In this document: piece by piece, positions 10,392-22,144 of the stretch
Position numbering within the stretch: the first letter of the stretch is position 1
How the letters are laid out: each line of letters begins with the position of its first letter
DNA from: Amphibalanus amphitrite
Lineage: Eukaryota > Arthropoda > Thecostraca > Balanomorpha > Balanidae
NCBI RefSeq assembly: GCF_019059575.1
Contig: NW_024881563.1
Span: 744,001-808,000 of the forward strand
Direction: 5' to 3'
Length of the DNA: 64,000 bases
Notes under the pieces: model-generated
Database searches by the model: none
What the model saw: the letters and a program-made list of their open reading frames with translations, nothing else
What the model was told of the DNA's origin: nothing
Position numbers and translations under genes: made by a program

Positions 10392-11566
10392 CCTTCGCCC
10401 CAGTGGGGGGGGGCATATGTTACCACCCTGTCGCGTTTTTTGCGTGTAAATAAAAAACCGCGGCGCGCAGCGCCGCGCCGCTTGGCGTAGCTTTTTGTAC
10501 ATCAATTTTGGACAATGTGTTAAATTTTTGACCCCAGGTCAAGTCAGGTCAGGTCACCAGGTCAAGTTAACTGACCAAGCCTAAAAAAAGTTTGCAGTCA
10601 TGTCCAGCCTGCAGTGTTTGACAGAAAGGTTTAAAACTTGGTGGATTGCATGATGTTATGGGCGCCTACAATTTGTATATCTCGGATTTCTTATATCCGT
10701 GACCTAAGGTCAGGTCAGTGGCGTGACCTTACCATTATAAGGCAATGGAGAAAACTGAAAATGCCTCCAAATCGGTGTGTACGCATAGGAACAGTCCAAA
10801 TATTTGAGAATCACAATGACTTGGACCACCCGTGACGACCAAGGTGTGTTTTTTTGCTGATAGCCTCTAGAAAGGTCATCCGAGGTCATTTGAGGCTACA
10901 AACATATTTTTGCCAATAACTCTCGATTGGAAAGAGATAGGACGCTGGGGATGGTCTCATTGTGTTTGTCTTGCCGAGACGCATCGAATGATATGCAACA
11001 TGACCTTTTCGGGTCAGGTCATGACCTTGACCTGAGGTCAAATTTTCAAGTTGACCTTTCAAGGTCAAATTATAGTTCATTCGACGCGTCTGGTCGAGAG
11101 GAACACGATTCTGGCAATAGAAATGTTGTGACTTTTTTTTAGTCAAAAGTTATTGTCGAAAAACACATTTCGTAAAAACAGCTATTTTTTGGAGTTTTTG
11201 CCCTCTGGAGGCTAAACCGTTGACCTGAGGTCAATTTTGATGATGACCTTATCAAAAGAAGAGTTCAAAAGCTATCGATTGCTTTTTTATGCATTTCTCT
11301 AGCTATCATAGTTTCTGAGATAAATGCATGTTTTCTGAGAAATATAATGACATTTGGCAAATTTTGACCTTTGATGACCTCCAGTGACCCCAATATTGCT
11401 CTAAGATGAAAATGACCTAAATACTTTCAAACGTACGCATTATGAGCTATCGATTGCTTTTTACCGCATCTTTCTAGCCCTCTTAGTTTTTGAGTTAGAG
11501 GTGGGTGGTAACATATGCCCCCCCTCACTAGGGCGAAGTTGGCTGAGACCGCCACTGGGGCGCGGG
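10392..11566 (+). mobile_element. TTAA-flanked poly-G/AGGTCA-rich element
   Basis: The left end CCTTCGCCCCAGTGGGGG follows TTAA at 10388-10391, and the right end CCACTGGGGCGCGGG precedes TTAA at 11567-11570. Inside each end lies a mirrored block (catatgttaccaccc at 10423; ggtggtaacatatg at 11502). The interior is non-coding and dense in ggtca/tgacc, for example 10530-10575 and 11005-11070. Its left TTAA is shared with the element that ends at 10387. CCC-starting termini with TTAA targets resemble piggyBac-type MITEs. Confidence 0.82.
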
Positions 11567-11570
11567 TTAA

Positions 11571-11882
11571 GAACCGTAGCCTCATACTAAAGTGAATATA
11601 TTGCCGGATATATTCCAATCAAGTGAAACTATCACTACATTTTCATTTCATCCAACAAAGCCTTCAGAACAGTTCTTTTTTAAATTCTCTTCACATTTCC
11701 GTTCATATCTATGCTTCTAGATGACACATCGATTTGAATCGAACACCATTCGAAAGCAAATTGGCTGGTGCCGCAATTTTTCCTATCACGCAGCAAAGCA
11801 AGTGGCGCAGCCGCTTGTAAACGAACTCTAGCAGCTCTGCTGAGCTGCTTTCTTCCAAACTGAAAGCTGTTTATTTTGACAG
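11571..11882. other. Intron 3' end before the second exon
   Basis: AT-rich sequence ending in the acceptor ctgtttattttgacag at 11867-11882. Nothing else was recognised in it. Confidence 0.6.
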
Positions 11883-11972
11883 ACTCCGATGATGATGAGG
11901 AGGGGGCCAGCGGAGAGGCTGAGGACTCCGACTCCTCCGTCCACTCGGAAGACATGAGCGACGAGGACGAGG
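11883..11972 (+). CDS. sno: strawberry notch homologue, internal exon (acidic linker)
   Basis: A 90-bp exon with acceptor tttattttgacag and donor gtacgt at 11973. It begins with two bases that complete the codon left open at 427 and ends one base into a codon. The peptide is SDDDEEGASGEAEDSDSS followed by VHSEDMSDEDE. It continues the Ser/Asp-rich stretch HDSDFKMS of the previous exon and leads into EWSGSRRRR of the next. Such acidic clusters followed by basic clusters occur in nuclear SBNO proteins. It has no catalytic role that can be seen. A TTAA-type element starts about 43 bp after the donor. Confidence 0.75.
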
Positions 11973-12015
11973 GTACGTGACTGCCGGCAGGCAACACCGG
12001 TGCACCCGCAACAAA

Positions 12016-13017
12016 CCCGCAAACCGACGGGGGCGGGGGCGGATAGCCGCCCCCCCCCCCTGAGGTTTTTCGTAGATAGCGGGAAGACCGCGGCGCGTAG
12101 CGCTGCGAAATTTGGTTCGACTATTCTCTCATCAATTTTACATATGGTGTGCAAGTTTGAACCTCCTAACTTTTAAGGTCAGGTCACCAAGTCACTTTGA
12201 TTGACCCAACCTCAAGTCACTTGTTTGCAACTTTGTCACCGTGCCAGAGCTACAGTAGATGTCGGAGGCCTTTGAAAGTTGCAGGATGTTATAAGGTCAT
12301 TAGTAGCTACAATTTGTATATCTCGGAATTCGTATATCGATGATATAAGGTCAGGCTAATTTCTCAACCTCCCCATTATAAGTCAATGGGGGAAAAATCA
12401 ACTCCTTGTTTTTACCACTAAAACGGGTCGGAATGGCCCCAAAAACCGTACATGACTTCATATACGATCAACCTTCACTACCTTGAGGTCTGTTTGCTGT
12501 TGGGCAGCTGTAAGGTCATGTGACGTCATCAAAGGTCACCAAAGGTTTTTTGCCAATAACTCCGTACAGGAACAAGATACAGCCGTGCGGATGGTCTCAT
12601 TGTGTTCAGCTCGTCAAGGCGCATCCAATGATATCCATGATGACCTCCAGGTCACGTGACCTGAGGTCAACCTTTGACCTTGACCTTTCGAGGTCAACAT
12701 ATATATCATTCGATGCGGATTGACGAGAGGATCACGATGATGCCCTTAGTTTGTTCCTATTTTGACTAGTTCGAAAGTTATTCGAGAAAAAAAACTCTCC
12801 ATACCTAGCGCCGCCATTTTGACTTTTTTACCCCTGTGACGTCATCTTTGACCTGATCTGAAGACGACCTTTGTAAATATTGTAGACCTTGTCCGTGCGT
12901 ATCCCATGCCGTTTACCGCTTGTCGCTATCTTGCTTCGTTCTCGAAATATCAGGGGGGGTCATCCACCCCCCCCCCCGTCGGGTCTAAGTTGGGGCAGAC
13001 CCCCGTCGGTGCGCGGG
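12016..13017 (+). mobile_element. Poly-G/AGGTCA-rich element next to the exon donor
   Basis: Left end CCCGCAAACCGACGGGGG and right end CCCCCGTCGGTGCGCGGG are imperfect inverted repeats, flanked by CAAA and TAAA, possibly decayed TTAA-like targets. The interior (12450-12930) matches, inverted, the centre of the foldback element at 26970-27330, including the Tgcttgtcgctatcttgctt text. It is rich in ggtca motifs and has no coding frame. Confidence 0.65.
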
Positions 13018-13184
13018 TAAAAAATAATCACGATAGTTATGGTGTTGGGGATATAGAAGGCGCGGGTACCAAAGGCGCGCGTGTTATTGATAACGTGTTG
13101 TTGATATTCACCAGGTGGGTGACGACACGTGATCGCCTGAGGCGGTGGGGGGGGGGGGGGGGGTAAACATATTTTCGTCATTAA

Positions 13185-14391
13185 CCCGGCAGGCGGTGGG
13201 CTTCCCGGCCACCTTCCGCGCGGTGGGGGGGGCATTGTTTTGCCCCCCTCCCCCGTATCTCCGAAACCACTGGACGGATCCCGAAAATTCAAACGGCGTT
13301 CGATAGCCCTGTCAAATTTGTCGAAGGAAACCAAATTTCATTGACCTCGGGGTCACCGATGACGTCAAAGGTCAGGTCAAAGATAAAATGTTTTACCGTT
13401 CACGGTTGTTCTAGGGAAAGCGCTATAACACCGAGTAAAACGCATTTTGTCGAAAATCAGCGATAGGGCGTCAGTTGTCTAGTACATATGTTGCTATTAG
13501 AGGTCACTGGTCATACCAGGTCAGGTTACAGGTCAGGTCACTAAGGGTCACCACATGAACCCAGCTTTACTAAAGTTGTACGATGCATGTTTTATGGGCA
13601 ATTTTTCATTTCCAACTCAATGTTGTTGGTTATAAGACCATCAGGTACGGTTTAGGTCACTTTCTGGTGGAGGTCAGGTCAAGGTCAGGTTAAGGTCAGG
13701 TCAAGGTCAGGTTAAGGTCAGGTCAAAAAAGGTTAAATTTCAAAGTTGTTAGTTTTGCATAAAATGGGTATTTATTCGATGCAGCTCGTCACGGGGAGTA
13801 TAATGGTGGTCTTTGTTTTGCGCTACGAGGTCTAGAGTTGCTAAAAATTGAGTTTGAAAATTAGACGTCATCAATTTTGAACAGTTTTTTCGCTATAACT
13901 TGGTCAAAAAAGAGGTATCGATCTCAAATTCAATATGTAGATAGAAGGCGGTAGGGACTATCACATATGTACCGTTTTTTTTTCGAAATTCTTGTTTTAT
14001 TTTTCGGCTATTATATTCAAAAAATCTATTTTTTGGGGGGGGGGGGGTCAAAATCCGAAAATTTCACAAATCCGAGATTACAGTTTTGTAACCCTCTTGA
14101 TTCTTCATCTTTTACATCTGAAACATTTTTCTGTATCTCTAAAGCTGTAGGCCTGACAGCTCTTTCTGCGAAACCTTTTTTGGGTCAAAAATGGCAGAAA
14201 AGACGTCACTCTGACCTTTGCGGCCAACTTATCATAGCCTTTGGAAAATTTTGGTCACAATGTGCAATAGCTGTTCACGGGAGGGTAATGAAATTTTGGT
14301 GACGATCGGCGCAGCGGTTCTGGAGATATATCGAGAAAAAAAACTAAAGGGGGGCGGGCAAAAAATGCCCCCCCCCCCACCGCCTGGAAGG
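13185..14391 (+). mobile_element. TTAA-flanked poly-G/AGGTCA-rich element
   Basis: TTAA at 13181-13184 and 14392-14395. The ends are CCCGGCAGGCGGTGGG and CCACCGCCTGGAAGG, with mirrored G/C runs and a gcattgttttgccccc / caaaaaatgccccc pair just inside. The interior holds the densest AGGTCA array in the window (13666-13735). No protein is encoded. Confidence 0.82.
13666..13735 (+). promoter_or_regulatory. Direct-repeat array of AGGTCA half-sites
   Basis: aggtcaggtcaaggtcaggt and ttaaggtcaggtcaaggtca alternate to give about ten direct half-sites in 70 bp, several as TCAAGGTCA. AGGTCA is the nuclear-receptor half-site, and TCAAGGTCA is the extended monomer site of the FTZ-F1/ERR type. Binding is inferred from the motif only; the array sits in a mobile element inside an intron. 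Confidence 0.4.
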
Positions 14392-14395
14392 TTAA

Positions 14396-15697
14396 TGCTC
14401 AATGCAATCGCTGCGACTTTTTACAAAATCTTCTCCTCGTCGTTATTTCTTGCTTTCATCTTGCTTATTTTTTCTTATTTTTTTCTTGCTTATTTCGTTG
14501 CTGTACAGTATGTCTAAAAAGAATGTCCCCTCGCCACCACGCGGCGCTGGTGTCGCGAGCCGATAGTTGGCTGAATCCGGACCAAACCACGCATTCCCAT
14601 GCACTGGGCGACAGCCACGAAGTGGCTGATAGTAGCATAAGCCCGAACCCTCATGACACGACCACGAGAAGGAGGGAGGGGTGTGGGCGGGGAGCGCGTA
14701 ATGCGCTCCCCCGCCCGCTAAGGACTGGTGCGCCGCGCGGTGCGCGGTATAGGCTGGCGGCTGTCTCGGCCACAGGGCAGGGGTCACACGACACACACCA
14801 AGACAACGAGTGCTGATGAGGGTTCGTAGGGACAGTGAAGTTTTGCCACGTTTGCAACGTTTGCTACTGGTGCCACGTTTAGCGACGTGTCTGAGCCAAA
14901 AGTGAGCGTCGAAGAAAAAACATTTGGGCAACCACAACGTGGTCTTTAAAATGTGCCAATGCAGGCCTTCATGACCATAAACAGCTTTTCTCAGTTCGCA
15001 GAGGCCACCATTGAATAACAATATCCGGATCGAAGTTAACGATGCCGACTGCCGAGCTATTATCGCTGGAAAAACGCCTAGAAATTTGTTAAAGAAAAAT
15101 ACACTGGTCATTTTTGTTTTTGCTATTTTAATGTTTTGTGATAGTTTTACTTTATGTAAATGATCAGAAAGAAAAACAAAATTGAAATAAAAAGCAAACT
15201 ACATTATTTTCATAAAGTGAGAACTGTGGATAGTTCATATTTAAAGTAGGAGTTGCGTGCTATGCAATAATTTCCAAAAAAGCAAAACACCGAGGATATT
15301 TAGACAACAAAATATATACGGTTTTAGCTAGCACTTATCCTATAGTTACAATTTCAAATGATGCCGAAATGCTATGATTGAGCAAATCTATTTTGCAAAA
15401 TCGGCTTGGCTAAATTGCTTTGCGGTACGCCGAGTACATGCCACATTACAAAACTGTGCACTATGGCGAAATTGAACCCACGGTCTGAATATCATGAACT
15501 GGGCCGAACTAGCGGTGCACTATGCCGAACTGTCGAAACCGGCTGCCTTATTACTGAACTGTGTGCACTTTTTCTATAGTTGGCCGTAAAAATGTGCAGA
15601 TTCGTCGAGGAATTGCTTATATTTTTATTTGCATGATTGTCATGACCGATATGGCGGCGCTCTGGTGAGTCTGAACGTCCTGCTGCGGCGCTGGCAG
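14396..15697. other. Unassigned intronic sequence
   Basis: No protein or element was recognised. It has a GC-rich hairpin-like segment at 14693-14716 (gcggggagcgcgtaatgcgc and mirror), then AT-rich sequence. It ends in a weak acceptor, ctgctgcggcgctggcag, at 15697. This intron is about 3.7 kb in total. Confidence 0.45.
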
Positions 15698-15954
15698 AGT
15701 GGTCCGGTAGCCGGCGGCGGCGCAACAACGCTAAACCGAAAAGGGCACCTGCCAGAGACAAGTTCGCGTACATGTCGTCCGGGAGCAGGAGCGGCGGCGC
15801 CGAGTACGCGCCGCCCAGCCACGGCGCCGTGGAGCTGGCCTGCCAGATGAAGGACGAGCTGCTGAGGAAGGTGGATCAGCTGGGCAGCCGGCTGCCGGCC
15901 AACACGCTGGACGAGCTCATCGACCAGCTCGGCGGCACCGAGAACGTGGCGGAG
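15698..15954 (+). CDS. sno: strawberry notch homologue, internal exon before the helicase C-terminal domain
   Basis: This 257-bp GC-rich exon runs from an acceptor ...ggcag to a donor gtgggt at 15955. Its start, chosen because it alone completes the codon left open at 11972, gives [20 protein letters not shown], a basic cluster typical of nuclear proteins. It then reads [40 protein letters not shown] and GGTENVAE. The last two stretches are a hallmark of SBNO proteins and immediately precede the C-terminal helicase-like domain. The exon ends in phase 0, matching the ATG-starting exon at 37070. SBNO is a nuclear DExD/H-helicase-like factor linked to Notch and EGFR signalling in Drosophila. The exact start is less certain than the end. 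Confidence 0.93.
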
Positions 15955-17236
15955 GTGGGTCAGGGTGCAGCCGCCGGCCGGCAGCTGCCTTTTAGATTCA
16001 GTTTTTTTTTCATTCGTATAGCAAAAACAAAACGGTAATATTAGATAGCTTTAACCCTCGCCCGCACATGCCATTTTCCCATCCTAGAACGCACATGGTT
16101 GCCACCCCCGCGCCATTTCGCTTCTATTGGAGATAGAGCTTCGCGGTAACGACCAAAAAGATTCTTTGGGAAGAGACGAATCCAATGATGCCCAGTTTTT
16201 ACCTTCTCAGGTCAGTCAGTGACCTTCCAGGTCAGGTCAAACTAAAAAATGTTGCTGTTTTGGGTCACCGTGTGCGCTGCTTATCATATATCGATGACGA
16301 TGCCGTTTTCTGGTGCCAAGCCAGCTAGACCCTCTTTGTCACACTACCCGACCAGGTTTTTGCCGCTGAGGTCATTTCAGGTCAAGTTAGGTCAAGGTCA
16401 ATGATATGTGTTTGTATGTCTGTGTGTGTCTGTGTGTATACTGATGTGTGCAGTCTGTGCACCGGTTGTTTATGTGTCCATATTACATGAAATCATGATC
16501 TGAGAAGCTTTTACCAAAAATGCAGTCAAAAAACTTCACGAAAAGTAAGTTCATCTTGCCTAAAATGCAATTATTTTAGATGACCTAGGTTGACCTTGAC
16601 CCTGACCTTGACATCTGGACATCGTCGAACATGTTCCATGATAGGTGGGATGTAAGACTGGCAAACAATGCCGAAATCAAGGTGTCAAAAGCTCACAAGG
16701 CCCATAGCCAACGCAAGATGTTGAGAATTAGTCAGTTGGGTCATGACATGACCTGAAAAACAAGGTCGTATCTCCGAAACCAAAAACCACAGAAACTTGA
16801 AATTTTCAGTGGACATCAATAAAGAATAGAGCAGCAGCTATACAAAAAATCAGGCTTCTAGCTCTAAAAATGTTTAGTGCAGAGCAGAAAAACTACCTGC
16901 ATACACCCCCCCCCCCCATTGCCCAATCTTATAAACGCCGTGAAATGGATATGGCAGCACTCTAAGGCTGGATATATAGTACGCAATCTTGTAAAACTCT
17001 GTGAAATCGAAAACACGGCACGCTCTTTATGGCATTGGTAGCCGCCGATTTTGAGGATGCCGTAGAATGATTTTAACCGTGAGCAGCTGTGCACATCTCA
17101 AAACACCCTCAATCATCAGCTGTTTGCGGTTTCAGCGGCGTCCATTTCACGCCAGAATTTGTGGCGTACTTTGACGAGCTTCTCAGACAGTTAAATTGAT
17201 TTAAGATAAATTCCATGTTTTTATGATATAAGTATG

Positions 17237-18795
17237 CACTGAGAGAAATTTTGACTCCCTTTAGGAGAGTTATCGAGAGTTACCAAAAACGACTCCCTAA
17301 AACTCCAGGCAGCTACTCCCCTTTACTCTCCCTCATAACTCTCACTTGAACTCTTCATCACTCTCCTCCATTACTCTTCATAACTCTCTCGACCCATCAC
17401 TACTCCCCTCTACAACTCCCCCTAGAACTCTTCATTACTCCACATTACTCCCCCCACGTAACTCCCGTTAACTCCTCATTACTCTCCCACGGAACCGCGT
17501 GAACTCCCCATTACTCTCTCACGGAACTCTCCCGTGAACTCCCCATTACTCCCCCACGTAACTGCCCATTACACCCCTCGTAAACCCTCATTACTCTGCC
17601 TCTCTCGAAACTGATGCGAATAGAACAAACCATTTATTGACATTTTCATTTGTGAAGTTCAATCTTACACGTGTATCTTCGTCACAAAACGTGAACAATA
17701 ATTCATCTAACTGACCAGTTGCGCCTCTTATCTATAATGTGATAAAGAACCAGCTGTTACGCTGGGCACAGCAAACTCTCACTCTTTATCAAAACATGTG
17801 AGGCTAAGGCATCCCTTCGACGAAACTGAGCGAATAATCATCGAGCAATGGTATGATTCCAGTACAGAAAAAAGAAACCCAAAAGCCGGGTAAATCTAAA
17901 ATGCACAGCACAATGCAGAAGTTGGATTCCTGCATTAAGAACACCGCTTATTTTACGATACCAATTATTTCGTCCGATGGATTGTGGAACGAAGTAGTTA
18001 CATATCCGTGACATCAAAATAAAAACAGTAATTAACTTCTTAAAACCCGGCCGTCAGCACGACTCACCACTCACCAGCGCAGAGAGCACCCTTCCTTCAG
18101 CTCCTGGAGCGGTTGGCCTAGCTAATTTCAACCACACCATTCTACACACCCATTTTCACCAATACCACTGCTCGGTATTATACGGTAATCACTCGGTCCA
18201 TCGCTGTCATTGGTCAGTCCTCAGTCACTCACACCAGTTGCCAGTTGATTCATCCAATGTTCTGTTAGGTATTACCAACCTCTTGATGTACAAACAGTTT
18301 TAATCTTCCGCCACTGCCACGGGCTCACACTTATTTCACCAATTCACTACCAAAGCAATGTAGAAATTCAAATAAATTGCACAATAGTACCTACTGGAAA
18401 TTGGAATACAAACAGCAACGTGCACACTGCGCTGCGCCGGCAGCTGGACTGGACTGACGCTCGGCCAGCTAGCGCGCGCCGAAGCTTCTAGAACATTACT
18501 TTTCTCCAAAACTCTTCAAAACTCTCCCTTGAATAAACTCGATTATGCTTCCAGCTGGAAATGAGGAGAGTAAACAGGCATCGCACGAGAGAGGCCAGCT
18601 GACACTCCGCGCGTTACACTCGGTAAACTCTACGATACACTCCCCGGACGCAGCCGAATTGGCAACTCTACCGGGAAACTCTCGGAAATACTCTTCGCTA
18701 CGCTAGGCTTACCGACATTTGAGGGAGTTGCGAAGAGTTATTAGGCGGGAGTTTCAGAGAATTCCGAGAGCCTAGAGTAAATTTTTCTCTCAGTG
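17237..18795. mobile_element. Nested element with CACTGAGAGAAATTT ends
   Basis: CACTGAGAGAAATTTTGACT at 17237 is mirrored by agtaaatttttctctcagtg ending at 18795. Outside the CTGAGAG core the flanks are TATGCA and TGTGCA, possibly a diverged target duplication. The left interior is a pyrimidine-rich degenerate array, the right interior is GC-rich (18430-18480) and then again rich in actctcc/ggagagt text. No transposase was seen; the superfamily is unknown. Confidence 0.75.
17255..17610 (+). repeat. Degenerate ACTC-type pyrimidine array
   Basis: Recurring units such as cattactctccc, gaactccccattactc and cacgtaactcccc at loose 11-14 bp spacing. The purine-rich mirror appears near 18720-18780. 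The array is internal to the 17237-18795 element and is probably part of its structure. Confidence 0.65.
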
Positions 18796-21081
18796 TGCAA
18801 TATTTTACGTTATGATATTTTTAAGATTAAAACACCATCCATATATTAACTCATAATTTATTATAATGATGCTTATACAGACAACGATCAATTTCAAAAT
18901 ATATATTTCCAGGAACTAAATGCACACTAAAACACATTAAAACGAGTGTTCTCGTTATATGACTTTATTTTTCAAATTAAAAGGGGATTTTAAGAGGATT
19001 TTAGCACCAGTAACCGTCTTAAATTTTCGGCAGCCGCTGCATTATAGAATCGGTATGGGTCTTTCTTTAGCCTATTCTTACGTCTCACGTATGACACAAA
19101 TAACGGGCACTTCATGGCTTCTGATTAGATATTTAAATTAATGATGATATACCTTAGCTTGTCAAAAAATTGTAAATGCCTACTCACTATTCGTATTTCC
19201 TCACTTTCTGTCTGGCACAGTTACTGATCAGTGATCAATCTGTTGTTTCTCTTCCTGCATCTCGATCTGACTTCTGAACAGAGTATTTTTATTGATATAG
19301 CTTTGATATGTAGACTGGGTTCCTCAATCTTTTGAGGAATTGCTTTTTAGCTTTAGGTTAGGTAGGTACCTATGCTTGAATAAGAAGGAAAATAAGCTGT
19401 AATTTGACCTAATTCAGTTCATGTACGTAATCTTCGAATTTTAGTAGCTTTATCTTCAAGAAGGAAAATGTCAAGAGCTTATGACAAGAAGGAAAATAAG
19501 CTATATCTTGAATTGATCCATTTAATGCACGTATTCTAATGCTCAAATTGTAGGAGCTTCATTGTCAGCGGCATTACTTCAATTACTGAAACAGTAGCCG
19601 AGCTATGATTAAGTCATTATTTAGATAATTTTTTAACAAATTTATTCCAATGCTTTAACAGCAAATAAATGCAAATGATCAGGGCTGTCTCATCCCTATC
19701 TCCGTAACGTGTCGTGTGCGACCAATGACGTCACGGCATTGCGGCGTTCTGATTGGGCGGCAGCTCTGAATCGCCCGACTGGTGGCCCCCGCTCGACAAG
19801 CGCACGTGCGCCGACTAGACATTTGTAGTGGCATTGACGGCAGAAAAAGTGAGGTAATGCAGAGCTCTGAATATACTTGAATAGAGTCTAAGCCGTTAGT
19901 AATACCTAAAAACGTCAAATAGGTTTCTTGTTCGTCTTGATTTGAGCTTTTATGTGATATAACTTTTACCTTAGTGTCGAGGTTGGCAGCTATGTGGGAG
20001 AGCCCTAAAGTTGGGTCATTTTCCATAGGATTGCATTACAGCCGTCCGACCCTTCGTACCAGTGACGTCACGGAAATCGCTGCTTCGGCCTAATGAGCAT
20101 ACCTTCTATATAGGGCCTTGGCAAATGATAAGCAGGAGAAACACTTTATTCACTCGATTTTCTGAGCGCGAGAATGCCCACGCTGAAATTTATTTGGCCG
20201 GCAATCCACTTTTCAGGAGAATTTTTCAAGCATGTTGGTGTTTTCCGTAGTTTGCTATCACGTTTTCCATAAATAATTTATTCATTGCACATATTTGTGT
20301 CTCTAAAAGAAATAAATGCCCCACAAAAATTAAAACACAACATTTGCTGTTCGCAAACAGTAGGTACGCATAATTTCCATTAGCGACGGCGACAAGCCAT
20401 TGACCAATCACGTTGCGTGTTTCCTGCTGGCGTTGATTTGTACCGGGGGCAAAATGGCGTGAATAGAATTGCCATACTATTATCTTTATAAGATTGCGTG
20501 AATAGGGCGCTGTAAATAGACGATAGGCGTTATCACAAGTGTATTCGCGGCCATTGGGGCGACGTAAGAAAAGAAGAAAACAACTGGCCCCAAGAACTTT
20601 AAATTATCAGTTAGCATGCACCTTTTCCTTGATCTGTAGAGAATTTTCCATTAATTGCTAGAGAAAATTGCATTTAAAATCTTCCATCTATGCTTTTTTC
20701 ATCGTTTGCACAATATGTTCTTTTAATAAGCTAGAAGCACTAATTAGAAATAGTTCCCGCATCATCAAGAAAAATAGGGAAGGCTTGAAGTGAATACAAT
20801 AATCTAAACGGTGTTGTAATCTATGTGAAGACACTTCTAAAATTGCCTGTTGAAATATTGAAGGCAAAAGTTCAACTTTTTGACAAGACGGATGTCTATA
20901 AACCTATTCAACGTGTGACAACTCAGCCGGTATTTCGTCGCCTACAGCCCAGCTTTCCCTAGTGACCGATAGAGGCGCTGCTATCGATGTCCGCCCGTGC
21001 CGCCTAACGAGTGGCGTGGAATGATAGTACGGCATTTGGTGGCACAACCTTTATAAGATTGGGCCCATGTGCGGGCGAGGG
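18796..21081. other. Unassigned right half of the TTAA composite
   Basis: AT-rich text with no supported gene. A 115-codon - strand frame at 19679-20026 has no recognised domain and is not called. At 19715-19750 and 20058-20075 are short related blocks (accaatgacgtcacgg; accagtgacgtcacgg) that may belong to a small repeat. Confidence 0.4.
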
Positions 21082-21085
21082 TTAA

Positions 21086-22136
21086 CATGGTGTGTCAGAA
21101 TTGGAAATAGCCGCATGGCTTTAGTTCTCCAGCCTTGTCAATAGATGGCAGTGCCGCAATATGGGCGACGGATCGTACCTTTGACGTCAAATTTTCGGTA
21201 CCTGCTAAGAATTGAATGGCGGATCTTGTCATGCAAAAATCAAGTAAATCGGTCCACAACTTTTCTAACAACAGGGGTACAAAGTCAAACACCCTGCCAG
21301 AGCGGCGGCGCGGCGGCCGGCGGCGGCCGTTACGCGCCGCCTGGGAGACTGCCCGCGCGGGACGGTTCCGACTTTGCATTGCACTAAAACCTGTCAACTG
21401 CTTGGAATAGTTACTGTAGCAAAATGTTCATTCAAGGAGGAATGATCCAAGGGCAGGAAGCATGTATGTTTGCGTGCATACTGTGCAAGCCAAGAAGCTG
21501 CATTAGCAGATACTCGCTAATATTAGATCCAGCCAAGTCCAAACGCATTCCACGGGATGTGTTTCTGTCCTGATGCGTCAACAATATTTATCGTTCGAGG
21601 TCGGATACAGTTATAACAATGCAACAAATATTTTTGCACAGCTCAATTCCTTGAATAATTTATTCAACGCCTTATTCCTAGTTAAGCGAATTAGTCCACC
21701 CTGGTTGAATAAATAAGACGATTTCTCCAAAAGGTCGCGGAAAGCCGACCGAAAACGGCCACGCTCAACGTTAATTTGGGCATGTCGACTCTTAAAAACT
21801 CGCATTGGGCGGATAGGGTTTCCCAGGTATTGGCTCCAAAACAACGTATTCAGCTCCCGAATGCCTCCAAGTGGTCCGCTTCGTTCCTAGTTAAGCTCTA
21901 ATTAGATCAAGTGACTCATAAGGAGTAGTGACGTCAATTTCAGAAATTTGGAAACCAATACCAAACCGATACCGACCAAAACCACTGAGAGTATACCGAA
22001 ACCGAACCGATTCTCAGAAATGGGGGAAATACCGACTAGATACCGAAATCAGGGAATTATCAAATAAATGCTTCAAACTTTCTCAAGACATATGATAAGC
22101 CTTGAAAGGTACCTAATACTTTAAAATAAGCAATCA
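21086..22136. other. Unassigned intronic sequence
   Basis: A short GC-rich block (21298-21365, cggcggcg repeats) and a degenerate ccgataccgaccaaa / accgaaaccgaaccg repetitive stretch at 21960-22060. No gene was recognised. Confidence 0.4.
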
Positions 22137-22144
22137 ACTCTAAC

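Larger units (their letters stand above)
16055..21081. mobile_element. Large TTAA-flanked composite element
   Basis: TTAA at 16051-16054 and 21082-21085 flanks matching ends CCCTCGCCCGCACATG and CATGTGCGGGCGAGGG. Subterminal motifs mirror each other (caatcttataaac near 16923; tttataagattggg near 21050). The left kilobase is ggtca-rich (16200-16620). The 5-kb span contains at least one younger insertion, the element at 17237-18795, and otherwise no recognisable coding sequence. Confidence 0.7.

Noticed and set aside
12960..13334. Frames with Pro- or Gly-runs across poly-C/G tracts
   Set aside because: Homopolymer translations at mobile-element ends, with no conserved domain.
14810..14850. Second hammerhead core at CTGATGA (14813)
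   Set aside because: No GAAA at suitable spacing and no complementary stem I could be found.
14443..15111. 222-codon - strand frame
   Set aside because: No recognisable domain, unusual composition, overlaps a GC-rich hairpin and AT-rich low-complexity text; most likely chance.
19679..20026. 115-codon - strand frame
   Set aside because: No recognised family; inside a TE-rich intron and flanked by short repeated gacgtcacgg blocks. Kept as unassigned.
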